Below are positions 18,562-26,543 of a stretch of 64,000 bases of DNA, piece after piece. Where the stretch lies: positions 536,992-600,991 of the forward strand of contig NZ_JADQWB010000001.1 in assembly GCF_015704895.1 (NCBI RefSeq), written 5' to 3'. The stretch is from Agrobacterium leguminum (lineage in GTDB: Bacteria > Pseudomonadota > Alphaproteobacteria > Rhizobiales > Rhizobiaceae). Numbering within the stretch: position 1 is the first letter of the stretch; every line of letters begins with the position of its first letter. Position numbers and translations under genes: made by a program. Below the pieces are notes generated by a model that was not told the DNA's origin, did no database searches, and was given only the letters and a program-made list of their open reading frames with translations.

Positions 18562-19215
18562 TCACAAATGACGCGCAATATGAGTGCTGAGCGGCAGGTA
18601 AGGCGCCTCGAACAGCTCTTCCTTCTCGAAGCGGCTGCCGGTCTTGGAGAAGCGTGTCATCACGCAACGTTCGTCTTCGAGAATGATCGGCGCGATCATC
18701 ATGCCGCCCGAAACGATCTGCTCGGCAAAGAAGCGGGGCATGGTGGTGAAGGCGGCGGTGGAGACGATGCGGTCGAAGGTGCCCTCGCCCACCAGGCCGT
18801 TGCTGCCATCCGCCTGACGGATGACGACGTTGCGAATGGAGAGATCGTCTAGACAGTTCTGCGCCTGCTGCACCAGCGTCTTGTAACGCTCCAGCGAAAA
18901 GACGCGCTCCACTCGGCGCGCGATGATCGCGGTCATGAAACCGCTGCCCGTGCCGATTTCCAGCACGCGCTGGCCGGGTTTCAGCTGCAGCCGGGCAAGG
19001 ATCTTCACCGCCATGTCCGCGCCTTCCATGAAGGCGCCGCAGTCGATCGGAATCGTGCGGCTGGAATAGGCGTCCGCCGCAAATTGCGGCGGCACGAATT
19101 TGGAGCGTGGTGTCTGCTCGACCGCCGTCAGAAGGTCGAGATCGGAAATCCCCTCGCCCCTTAAGCGGAGAACGAGAGCGGCAAAACCTTCCTTTTCGAC
19201 CATTGCGGATTTCAA
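18562..19215 (-). CDS. pcm: Protein-L-isoaspartate O-methyltransferase
   Basis: A 217-residue SAM-dependent enzyme that methylates isoaspartate in aged proteins as the first step of repair. The SAM loop is [14 protein letters not shown] (near residues 85-98). The family-specific substrate region reads [16 protein letters not shown] where classical PIMT has GQTIS-type residues, a moderately divergent version. The start overlaps the surE stop by four bases, implying co-translation. A second pcm-like gene is at 42011. Confidence 0.9.
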   Translation of the reverse strand: MKSAMVEKEGFAALVLRLRGEGISDLDLLTAVEQTPRSKFVPPQFAADAYSSRTIPIDCGAFMEGADMAVKILARLQLKPGQRVLEIGTGSGFMTAIIARRVERVFSLERYKTLVQQAQNCLDDLSIRNVVIRQADGSNGLVGEGTFDRIVSTAAFTTMPRFFAEQIVSGGMMIAPIILEDERCVMTRFSKTGSRFEKEELFEAPYLPLSTHIARHL

Positions 19216-19982
19216 TCGGCGACTCCGAATCCAAGTGCTTGCGCAACCCGATCCTTCACCGTGTAGTCCGTCAGGTCAAGCTTAAGCGGTGTGACGGAAA
19301 TCTTGCCATGTTTCAAAGCGTGGATATCGGTGCCTTCGCGGAAGGTGCCGAGACGCTCGCCGAAGCGCAGCCAGTAATAGGGAAAACCGCGGCCATCCTG
19401 ACGCTCTTCCACCGTCAGGCCGAAATCGAGCTTGCCTTGCCCGGTCACGGAAACGCCTTGCACATCCTTGGGCGCGCAATTGGGGAAATTCAGATTGAGG
19501 AACGTGCCGTCAGGCAGATCGACATTCATCAGCTTGCGCAGCAGGTCCGGCGCATAGGTTTCGGCGACTTCCCACGGCACGACGCGGCCATCGGCGTGGC
19601 TGAAGGCCTGGCTGAGCGCAAAGGAGCGCACGCCCTGCAGCGTGCCTTCGATGGCGCCGGCAATGGTGCCGGAATAGGTCACGTCATCGGCCATGTTGGC
19701 GCCGGCATTGACACCGGAGAGCACGAGATCCGGCTTTTCCGGCAGGACTTCGCGAATGCCCATGATGACGCAATCGGTCGGCGTGCCGCGCAGCGCGAAA
19801 TGCTTGTCGGAAACTTTTCGCAGACGCAGCGGTTCGGACAGTGTCAGCGAGTGCGCGAGACCGCTCTGGTCGGTCTCCGGTGCGACGATCCAGACATCGT
19901 CGGACAGCGTACGGGCGATACGCTCCAGCACGGCCAGACCCTCGGCGTGGATACCGTCGTCATTCGTCAGCAAAATCCGCAT
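19212..19982 (-). CDS. surE: 5'/3'-nucleotidase SurE
   Basis: A 256-residue metal-dependent phosphatase acting on nucleoside monophosphates. The N-terminal [11 protein letters not shown] holds the paired aspartates of the metal site, [14 protein letters not shown] follows at about 34-47, and [18 protein letters not shown] is the family signature in the middle. Length is normal. First gene of the surE-pcm pair; the nlpD-like gene follows after a 306-base spacer. Confidence 0.96.
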   Translation of the reverse strand: MRILLTNDDGIHAEGLAVLERIARTLSDDVWIVAPETDQSGLAHSLTLSEPLRLRKVSDKHFALRGTPTDCVIMGIREVLPEKPDLVLSGVNAGANMADDVTYSGTIAGAIEGTLQGVRSFALSQAFSHADGRVVPWEVAETYAPDLLRKLMNVDLPDGTFLNLNFPNCAPKDVQGVSVTGQGKLDFGLTVEERQDGRGFPYYWLRFGERLGTFREGTDIHALKHGKISVTPLKLDLTDYTVKDRVAQALGFGVAD

Positions 19983-20049
19983 GTTTTCCTCCGCTGCTGT
20001 ATCCCACTATGAGGACACAATGATTTCTCTAACAGAAGCACCCCCACGA

Positions 20050-20166
20050 CCGTCATTCCGGCCTTGAGCCGGAATCCAGTCGACGCGCGTCTGCGCGGCG
20101 GGAAGAGTCTTTTTTCAGCCCAAGGACTTGGGCTGGCTGGATTCCGGCTCAAGGCCGGAATGACGG
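20050..20166 (-). repeat. RIME-like intergenic mosaic element, copy 4 (inverted)
   Basis: Ends CCGTCATTCC / GGAATGACGG. Both arms are of the TTCCGGC-CTTGA-GCCGGAA type and are reverse complements of each other. The inner block is inverted on the plus strand, which gives standard order in the direction of serS. It starts 24 bases after the serS stop, between serS and surE. Confidence 0.9.
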
Positions 20167-20189
20167 CCGCGCCCTTAGCAGACGAACAA

Positions 20190-21473
20190 TCAGGCCGCCT
20201 TCTCGATGCGCTTCAGACCGCCCATATAGGGCAGCAGCACGTCCGGAATTGTGACGGAACCGTCCTCGTTCAGATAATTTTCGAGAACCGCGATCAGGCA
20301 GCGGCCGACGGCCGTGCCGGAGCCGTTCAGCGTGTGCACGAACTTCGTCGCCTTGTCGTCCTTGCCGCGATAGCGCGCATTCATGCGCCGCGCCTGGAAA
20401 TCGCCGCAGACCGAGCAGGACGAAATTTCGCGATAGGTGTTCTGCCCGGGCAGCCACACTTCCAGATCGTAGGTCTTGCGGGCGCTGAAGCCCATATCGC
20501 CGGTGCAGAGCGTCATGGTGCGGAAATGCAGGCCAAGGCGCTTCAGCACCTCTTCGGCGCAGGCCGTCATGCGCTCATGTTCGGCAACGGCGCTTTCCGC
20601 ATCGGTAATGGAGACGAGTTCGCACTTCCAGAACTGATGCTGGCGCAGCATGCCGCGCGTGTCGCGGCCGGCCGAGCCCGCTTCCGAACGGAAGGACGGC
20701 GTCAGCGCCGTGAAGCGTAGCGGCAGCTTCTCCTGGTCGAGAATTTCGCCGGAGACGAGGTTGGTCAGCGTCACTTCCGCTGTCGGGATCAGCCAGCGGC
20801 CATCCGTAGTCCTGAACAGGTCCTCGGTGAATTTCGGCAATTGGCCGGTGCCGAACATCGCCTCGTCGCGCACCATCAGCGGCGAGGACACTTCGGTATA
20901 ACCGTGTTCGCCCGTGTGCAGGTCGATCATGAACTGGCCGAGCGCCCGTTCCAGACGCGCGAGCTGGCTGGTCAGCACCGTGAAGCGCGCACCGGAAAGC
21001 TTGGCGGCGCGCTCGAAATCCATATAGCCGAGCGCTTCGCCGATATCGAAGTGTTCCCTGGCCTCATGGTTCCAGCCGGGCTTCTGGCCGACCACGCGGG
21101 CCACCACATTGTCATGCTCGTCATTGCCGTCGGGCACGTCGTCAAAGGGCATGTTGGGCAGGCGCGACAGGGCATCGTTGAGCTCGGCGGTGACCTGACG
21201 GTCCTCCTCCTCCGCGCGCGGCATGTTGTCCTTGAGATCGGCGACTTCCGCCTTGAGTTTTTCGGCAAGCTCCATGTTCTTCTGCGCCATGGCGGCACCG
21301 ATTTCCTTGGAGGCGGCGTTGCGGCGCGATTGCATGTCCTGCAGGGACTGGATGACGGAACGGCGCTTTTCATCGAGCGCGATCAGACCGCTGGCGGCGG
21401 GCTCAGCACCTCGGCGTGCAAGCGCCGCATCGAAAGCTTCGGGGTTTTCGCGTATCCATTTAATGTCGTGCAT
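20190..21473 (-). CDS. serS: Seryl-tRNA synthetase
   Basis: A 427-residue class II synthetase. Residues 1-100 form the antiparallel coiled-coil arm that grips the long variable arm of tRNA-Ser. Motif 2 is [17 protein letters not shown] and motif 3 ends [16 protein letters not shown]. Catalyses serine activation and transfer to tRNA-Ser and tRNA-Sec-type acceptors. ATG 21473 gives the usual [12 protein letters not shown] start; an upstream in-frame ATG adds eight residues. A terminator separates it from tatC, so it probably has its own short promoter region. Confidence 0.97.
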   Translation of the reverse strand: MHDIKWIRENPEAFDAALARRGAEPAASGLIALDEKRRSVIQSLQDMQSRRNAASKEIGAAMAQKNMELAEKLKAEVADLKDNMPRAEEEDRQVTAELNDALSRLPNMPFDDVPDGNDEHDNVVARVVGQKPGWNHEAREHFDIGEALGYMDFERAAKLSGARFTVLTSQLARLERALGQFMIDLHTGEHGYTEVSSPLMVRDEAMFGTGQLPKFTEDLFRTTDGRWLIPTAEVTLTNLVSGEILDQEKLPLRFTALTPSFRSEAGSAGRDTRGMLRQHQFWKCELVSITDAESAVAEHERMTACAEEVLKRLGLHFRTMTLCTGDMGFSARKTYDLEVWLPGQNTYREISSCSVCGDFQARRMNARYRGKDDKATKFVHTLNGSGTAVGRCLIAVLENYLNEDGSVTIPDVLLPYMGGLKRIEKAA

Positions 21474-21511
21474 CGTCGTTCCAGACCGTTGTTGCATCGT
21501 CGCGTTTTACA

Positions 21512-21537
21512 GCAAAACGCCGGGCATGAGCCCGGCG
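21512..21537 (-). terminator. Rho-independent terminator after tatC
   Basis: A perfect eight-base stem (CGCCGGGC / GCCCGGCG) with a four-base loop, followed on the minus strand by TTTTG. It closes the nagZ-scpAB-tatABC unit upstream of serS. Confidence 0.7.
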
Positions 21538-21574
21538 CGAGGAAATGTCGTGAGCGGCGAGACCTTCAAGAATG

Positions 21575-22378
21575 TCAGGTCTCCTCCAGCTCCGTGCTTT
21601 TGGATTCCGCCGCACGTTTCCTCTCCACGAGTCGAGCCATGTAGATGGAAATCTCGTAGAGAATGATCGCAGGCAGCGCAAGACCGATCTGGGACATGGG
21701 ATCCGGCGGCGTCAGCACGGCGGCGACCACGAAGGCGAGGACGATCGCGAACTTGCGCTTTTCCCGCAGCCAGTCGCTGGTCAAAAGCCCAACGCGCGCC
21801 AGAAGCGTGGTGACGACAGGCAGCTGGAACACCAGACCGAAGGAGAGAACCAGCGTCATGATAAGGCTCAGATATTCCGACACCTTCGGCATCAGTGAAA
21901 TCGCCACCTCGCCATCCTCGGGCAATTGCTGCATGGCGAGGAAGAACCACATGACCATGGGCGTGAAGAAGAAATAGACGAGCGCCGCACCGATGAGGAA
22001 AAGGATCGGCGAAGCGATGAGGAACGGCAGGAAGGCCGCCCGTTCGTTCTTATAGAGACCGGGCGCCACGAATTTATAGAGCTGCGAGGCGACCACCGGA
22101 AACGAGATCACCATCGCGCCGAACATGGCGACCTTGATCTGCGTGAAGAAGAATTCCTGCGGCGCGGTATAGATCAGCGACGATTTCGTGACATCGAGGC
22201 CTGCCCAGAGAACCGCCCATTTGTAAGGAATGACGAGCAGGTTGAACAGGTGCTTGGCAACGGCGAAACAGGCGATGAAGGCGACGAAGAACGCGCCGAG
22301 CGCCCAGATCAGCCGCGTGCGCAACTCCATGAGATGCTCGATAAGCGGCTGCGGCTTGTCCTCGATATCCCCGCTCAT
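21575..22378 (-). CDS. tatC: Sec-independent protein translocase subunit TatC
   Basis: A 267-residue inner-membrane protein with six hydrophobic helices. The N-terminal IEHLMELRTRL forms part of the twin-arginine recognition surface, and QEFFFTQIKVA plus LFLIGAALVYFF are typical. With TatB it binds signal peptides of folded substrates and recruits TatA. The start overlaps the tatB stop by four bases. Confidence 0.97.
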   Translation of the reverse strand: MSGDIEDKPQPLIEHLMELRTRLIWALGAFFVAFIACFAVAKHLFNLLVIPYKWAVLWAGLDVTKSSLIYTAPQEFFFTQIKVAMFGAMVISFPVVASQLYKFVAPGLYKNERAAFLPFLIASPILFLIGAALVYFFFTPMVMWFFLAMQQLPEDGEVAISLMPKVSEYLSLIMTLVLSFGLVFQLPVVTTLLARVGLLTSDWLREKRKFAIVLAFVVAAVLTPPDPMSQIGLALPAIILYEISIYMARLVERKRAAESKSTELEET

Positions 22379-23142
22379 GCTTCATCCTTTTTGGGCTTTG
22401 CGGCCTTGGTTTTTGCCGTTTTCGCCGGCTTGGTCTCGGCCACGACCGCCTTGTCTGCGGCAGACTTCCTGACGGCAGCCTTTTTGGCAACGGCCTTCAC
22501 GGTGGGATTGGAAACAGCGGGCTTCGAAACGGCGGGCTCACTGGTTTTCGCGGCGGTTTTCGCGACCGGGGCGGTTTCGGGCGTTGCCGCCGCGGCCTTG
22601 CTGCGGGCGGCGCGTTTGGGCTTGACGGCAACCGCTTCGGCCTCCACGGTCGCAATCGATTTCGCCCGCGCGCGCTTCGGCTTCTCCTCCGCAGCGACGG
22701 CTGCGGCAACCGGCGCGGCGGATGCGGCGACAACAGGCGGCGCATCCGGCAGCTTCATCTCCGGCTCGGGCACGCTCACCAGCGGCGCAACCGGCTCGCC
22801 TGCGACGGGCGCAGGGGTGGAAGACAGGCCGTCCGGCGGGGTGGTCGCCTTCTGCAGATCGGACTTGATCTCATTGCCAAGCTGGCGAAGCGGGTTCATC
22901 GCATCGCGCAGCGAGTTGGTGGGGTTGAGATTGCGGACATCGGAGATGGTCTGGCGCACATCGTCCATGTCGGCCTCTTTGAGGGCCTCGTCGAACTGGG
23001 TGCGGAAATCCCCCGCCATCTTGCGAAGGCCGGCCATCGTCTTGCCGAAAGCGCGGATCATGGGCGGCAAGTCCTTCGGCCCGACGACCACGATCAACAC
23101 GACCGCAATCACCAGAAGCTCGCTCCAGCCGATATCTAACAT
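22375..23142 (-). CDS. tatB: Sec-independent protein translocase subunit TatB
   Basis: A 255-residue protein: one N-terminal membrane helix (WSELLVIAVVLIVVVGP, residues 6-22), the Gly-Pro hinge, an amphipathic helix, then a long Ala-, Pro- and Lys-rich tail (about residues 100-255) ending KPKKDEA. The tail is longer than in enteric TatB (171 aa) but such tails are common in rhizobia. The ATG at 23142 follows GGGAG. Lies between tatA and tatC. Confidence 0.95.
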   Translation of the reverse strand: MLDIGWSELLVIAVVLIVVVGPKDLPPMIRAFGKTMAGLRKMAGDFRTQFDEALKEADMDDVRQTISDVRNLNPTNSLRDAMNPLRQLGNEIKSDLQKATTPPDGLSSTPAPVAGEPVAPLVSVPEPEMKLPDAPPVVAASAAPVAAAVAAEEKPKRARAKSIATVEAEAVAVKPKRAARSKAAAATPETAPVAKTAAKTSEPAVSKPAVSNPTVKAVAKKAAVRKSAADKAVVAETKPAKTAKTKAAKPKKDEA

Positions 23143-23160
23143 CAATATGCTCCCGAGACC

Positions 23161-23212
23161 CTAGCGCATCGGCCCCGAAAATCGGAATCGATTTTCGACC
23201 GGAACGATGCGC
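23161..23212. repeat. Short dispersed palindromic repeat, copy B
   Basis: AGCGCATCGG...ACGATGCGC ends with an inner CGAAAATCGGA / CGATTTTCG stem, closely matching the copy at 11085. It sits in the 157-base gap between tatA and tatB and would form a hairpin in the tat mRNA, possibly tuning TatA against TatB levels. Confidence 0.65.
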
Positions 23213-23299
23213 AACATACAAGTGGTAGAGCGTCCTTGTACGTCCGAAAAAACGCACGGCGCTCTAGCGCCAGTCCCACACCAAGCGGCGACAGGCCGC

Positions 23300-23506
23300 T
23301 TACTTGATCTCGTCAGCCTTGTGGTCGACGGTCTTCGTGTTGGCATCGGCCGGCGGCGGCGTCTGGTCTTCGTCAGCCATGCCCTTCTTGAAGCTCTTGA
23401 TGCCCTTTGCGACATCGCCCATCAATTCCGGGATCTTGCCGCGTCCGAAGAGGACGAGAACGATCACCAGCACGATGAGCCAATGCCACACACTAAAAGA
23501 ACCCAT
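23300..23506 (-). CDS. tatA: Sec-independent protein translocase subunit TatA
   Basis: A 68-residue protein with an N-terminal membrane helix ([15 protein letters not shown], residues 7-21), the [12 protein letters not shown] hinge and amphipathic helix, and an acidic polar tail. Multimers form the Tat translocation pore. First tat gene in the minus-strand order; scpB ends 129 bases upstream. Confidence 0.96.
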   Translation of the reverse strand: MGSFSVWHWLIVLVIVLVLFGRGKIPELMGDVAKGIKSFKKGMADEDQTPPPADANTKTVDHKADEIK

Positions 23507-23634
23507 AACTGAAACTCCTGAATTTCGCTTTCAGACGATGTAAGACGTTTGAAAGGCTTTTTCAAACGACAAATCGCCGCTTCGACAGCGAGTGCGCATA
23601 AAGTTTTCGTGGCCACGCCAACAGGATGGCGATA

Positions 23635-24369
23635 TCAGTCGTCGCCATCGCCCCCGCCCGGCGCAAGCAGGCCCAGTTCCTCGAGATCGAGCTGCGTGAT
23701 CGGGTCTTCGTCCTCCCGCAATTCGTCGCTCATCATCGGCAGAGGAACGCCGAAATTGGAGGGAATGCGGCCCGAAAGCAGCCCTGCCCCCTTCAACTCC
23801 TCGAGTCCCGGCAGATCGCGCAATTCCTCAAGGCCGAAATGGTCGAGAAACTCCACCGTGGTCCCGATCGTCACCGGCCTGCCGGGGGTACGCCTGCGGC
23901 CACGGAATCTGACCCAGCCCGCCTCCATCAGCACATCGAGCGTGCCGCGCGAGGTCTGAACGCCGCGGATTTCCTCGATTTCGGCGCGTGTCACCGGTTG
24001 ATGATATGCGATAATCGCCAGAACTTCCAGCGCCGCGCGCGACAGCTTCTTCGGCTCCTTTTCCTCCGCGCGGATCACGAAGGAAAGATCGCCGGCGGTG
24101 CGGAAGGCCCATTGCCCGCCCACCTGCACGAGATTGACGCCCCGCTCCGCATAAAGAACCTTGAGATGCTGCAGAATGGCGACGACATCCATGCCGCGCG
24201 GCAGGCGCTCGGCGATGAAACCCACGGAAACCGGCTCGGACGAGGCAAAGACCAGGGCCTCGGCGATCCGCTCGGCCTCCCTCAGCTGGCGCTCGGAAAA
24301 TACCGTGGGTTCGGGCTCGGCCCCGTCGGCGGCGATGGTAGCCTCGGCGGTCTCGTCGTCACTCATCAT
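23635..24369 (-). CDS. scpB: Segregation and condensation protein B
   Basis: A 244-residue protein with two winged-helix domains (about 30-110 and 115-185). The family stretch LSRAALEVLAIIAYHQPVTR followed by IEEIRGV is clear. ScpB dimers bind ScpA in the SMC condensin complex. The C-terminal tail ends in acidic and glycine residues. The start at ATG 24369 overlaps the scpA 3' end; ATG 24366 is equally possible. Confidence 0.95.
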   Translation of the reverse strand: MMSDDETAEATIAADGAEPEPTVFSERQLREAERIAEALVFASSEPVSVGFIAERLPRGMDVVAILQHLKVLYAERGVNLVQVGGQWAFRTAGDLSFVIRAEEKEPKKLSRAALEVLAIIAYHQPVTRAEIEEIRGVQTSRGTLDVLMEAGWVRFRGRRRTPGRPVTIGTTVEFLDHFGLEELRDLPGLEELKGAGLLSGRIPSNFGVPLPMMSDELREDEDPITQLDLEELGLLAPGGGDGDD

Positions 24370-25207
24370 TGTCAGTCCTTTCGGCATTCACCGCACGGTC
24401 GTCCCGTCCACCCTTACGCATATAAATGGGCTGGAAAGCGCCCTCCTGCCGGATTTGCAGCGAGCCCTCGCGCACCAGCTCCAGCGAAGCGGCAAAGGCG
24501 CTGGCAATCGCCGTCACCCGCATGGCGGGATCGGGCACATATTGCAGCAGATACTGGTCGAGCACGGTCCATTCCCCGACATCGCCGAGAAGATGGGTCA
24601 GAAGCTCACGCGCCTCGACAAGCGACCAGACCTGCCGTTTTTCAATGGTGACCTGGGTAATCGCCTGCCGCTGCCGCAGATTGGCGTAAGCGCTCAGGAG
24701 ATCGTAGAGATTGGCCTCATAGGCCGAGCGGTTGATATGGGGAATATGCTCCGGCGCGCCACGGGCAAAAACATCACGGCCGAGCTGGGCGCGGTTGACG
24801 AGGCGTTCCGCCGCCTCGCGCATCGCTTCCAGGCGTTTCAGCCGGAAAGCGAGCGTCGCGGCCATTTCCTCGCCCGAGGGACCGTCATCCTTCGATTGCT
24901 GCGGAATGAGGAGCTTGGATTTGAGAAAGGCGAGCCACGCCGCCATGACGAGATAATCGGCAGCAAGCTCGATACGCACACGGCGCGCGCTTTCCACGAA
25001 TTGCAGATATTGTTCGGCAAGCGCCAGCACCGAAATGCGCGACAGATCGACCTTCTGCGTGCGGGCAAGATGCAGCAGCAGATCGAGCGGGCCTTCGAAA
25101 CCCGCGACATCGATGACCAGCCCGGCCTCGCCCGTCAGCCGCTCCGGCGTCACATCCTGCCAGAGCTTGTCCATCGGTGTCGAATTGCGAGACTTGTCTG
25201 CGGCCAT
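24359..25207 (-). CDS. scpA: Segregation and condensation protein A (kleisin)
   Basis: A 282-residue kleisin. The N-terminal FEGPLDLLLHLARTQKVDL (residues 38-56) binds the SMC neck, and the C-terminal winged helix binds the SMC head. Together with ScpB and SMC it organises and segregates the chromosome. It overlaps scpB by 11 bases and starts 58 bases after the nagZ stop. Confidence 0.96.
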   Translation of the reverse strand: MAADKSRNSTPMDKLWQDVTPERLTGEAGLVIDVAGFEGPLDLLLHLARTQKVDLSRISVLALAEQYLQFVESARRVRIELAADYLVMAAWLAFLKSKLLIPQQSKDDGPSGEEMAATLAFRLKRLEAMREAAERLVNRAQLGRDVFARGAPEHIPHINRSAYEANLYDLLSAYANLRQRQAITQVTIEKRQVWSLVEARELLTHLLGDVGEWTVLDQYLLQYVPDPAMRVTAIASAFAASLELVREGSLQIRQEGAFQPIYMRKGGRDDRAVNAERTDNDE

Positions 25208-25265
25208 TGTTCCATCCGCCGGGCGTCCGGCCTGTCGTCCCGAGTAACGGGCCGCCGCCCGACTG

Positions 25266-26282
25266 TCAGGAAACGGCCCACATGGCGTTGAATTCGGCTC
25301 TCAGTTCCGCTTCGTCGGAAGGGTCCGCAACGGGGAAACCCGCTTCCACGGCCCGCACCCGCTCCAGCGAACGGCCGGAAAGAACGGGAACCTCCTTCAC
25401 GACCTCAAGCATTTCACCCATCACACCGTTGCAATGCAAGACTATATCGCAGCCGCCCGCAACAATATTCGCAGCTCTTTCACCGAGCGTGCCCTTCAGC
25501 GCATTCATGGAACTGTCGTCGGACATCAGCAGGCCGTCAAATCCGATCCGGCCGCGAATGATTTCCTCGATCACCTTCGGCGAGGTCGTCGCCGGCCGCT
25601 CACGGTCGACGGCGTTGAACACCAGATGCGCGCTCATCGCCATCAATTCGCGGTTCAGCGCCCGGAACGGCACGAAATCATGGGCGTCCAGCTCATCGAG
25701 CGGCACATCGACGACCGGCAGTTCATGGTGCGAATCCACCATGCCACGGCCATGGCCCGGCATATGTTTCATGACAGGCAGCATGCCGCCCGCCTTCAGC
25801 CCGTCGGCCGCCGCCTGCCCCATCTCGGCCACCATGGTCGGGGTATAGCCATAAGCGCGATTGCCGATGACATTGCTGGCGCCTTCCACCGGCACATCGA
25901 GCACCGGCAGGCAATCGACATTGATGCCGAATTTCATAAGGTCGAAAGCATGCAGGCGCGACATCAACCAGGCGGCGCGCAGACCCGCCCCCCGGTCGCG
26001 CTCATAGATTTCACCGAGAATGCGGGCGTTCGGATAGGCCTGCAAGATCGGCGGCTTGATACGCTGCACGCGCCCGCCCTCCTGATCGATCAGAACCGGC
26101 GCATCTGGCCGCCCGACGGCATTGCGCATGGCGGCGACGAGATCGGTGATCTGCTGCGGCTCGCCAATGTTGCGCCCGAACAGGATGAAGCCCCAGGGCT
26201 GCTCATCGCGATAAAGGGCAATCTCGTCGGCAGTCAGCGAAAGCCCGCTGCATCCGAGGATCATAGCTTTGCAATCGGTCAT
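25266..26282 (-). CDS. nagZ: Beta-N-acetylhexosaminidase (muropeptide recycling)
   Basis: A 338-residue glycoside hydrolase family 3 enzyme that removes GlcNAc from anhydro-muropeptides in the cytosol during cell-wall recycling. Markers are LIDQEGGRVQR, KHMPGHGRGMVDSHHELP (substrate-binding KH..GHG and catalytic Asp-His dyad) and LMSDDSSM with the nucleophile aspartate. ATG 26282 (MTDCKAMILG) is the natural start; a longer reading runs into the upstream repeat. Probably the first gene of the scp-tat unit. Confidence 0.95.
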   Translation of the reverse strand: MTDCKAMILGCSGLSLTADEIALYRDEQPWGFILFGRNIGEPQQITDLVAAMRNAVGRPDAPVLIDQEGGRVQRIKPPILQAYPNARILGEIYERDRGAGLRAAWLMSRLHAFDLMKFGINVDCLPVLDVPVEGASNVIGNRAYGYTPTMVAEMGQAAADGLKAGGMLPVMKHMPGHGRGMVDSHHELPVVDVPLDELDAHDFVPFRALNRELMAMSAHLVFNAVDRERPATTSPKVIEEIIRGRIGFDGLLMSDDSSMNALKGTLGERAANIVAGGCDIVLHCNGVMGEMLEVVKEVPVLSGRSLERVRAVEAGFPVADPSDEAELRAEFNAMWAVS

Positions 26283-26362
26283 GGTGTCACGCCTGTTACA
26301 GAATAGATGGGAAGAACTTTGCCTGCTCCTCGGCCAATGCCGGGGGCGGCGACGTTTACCGT

Positions 26363-26478
26363 CCGTCACCCCGGCCTCCGAGCCGGGGTCCAGCGCGATC
26401 AAGTCCTTGATCGCGTAAGACTCGTTTCACGGCGCAGACGCGCCGTGGCTGGATGCCGGATCAAGTTCGGCATGACGG
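26363..26478 (+). repeat. RIME-like intergenic mosaic element, copy 5 (divergent stems)
   Basis: Ends CCGTCA / ATGACGG. Left arm ACCCCGGC...GCCGGGGT, right arm TGCCGGA...TTCGGCA (one G-T pair). Hairpin I keeps the AAGTCCTT core but on a different stem (GCGATCAAG TC CTTGATCGC). Hairpin II keeps the cagacg loop on a new stem (CACGGCG / CGCCGTG). These compensatory changes support real base-pairing. It is the only full copy whose inner order opposes the nearest upstream gene. Confidence 0.85.
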
Positions 26479-26512
26479 AGGTTAGGTGCTCCGTCACTGT
26501 CGTTAGACAACA

Positions 26513-26536
26513 GCGCCGGGGTACTACCCCCGGCGC
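26513..26536 (-). terminator. Probable terminator of the SPOR-domain gene
   Basis: A perfect nine-base stem (GCGCCGGGG / CCCCGGCGC) with a six-base loop, seven bases after the stop codon. The following minus-strand sequence (TGTTGTCT) is only moderately T-rich, so efficiency is uncertain. Confidence 0.5.
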
Positions 26537-26543
26537 GTCTCTA

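Noticed and set aside
20040..20170. Rho-independent terminator of serS
   Set aside because: The hairpins belong to the mosaic repeat; the stem-loops are followed by no consistent T-run.
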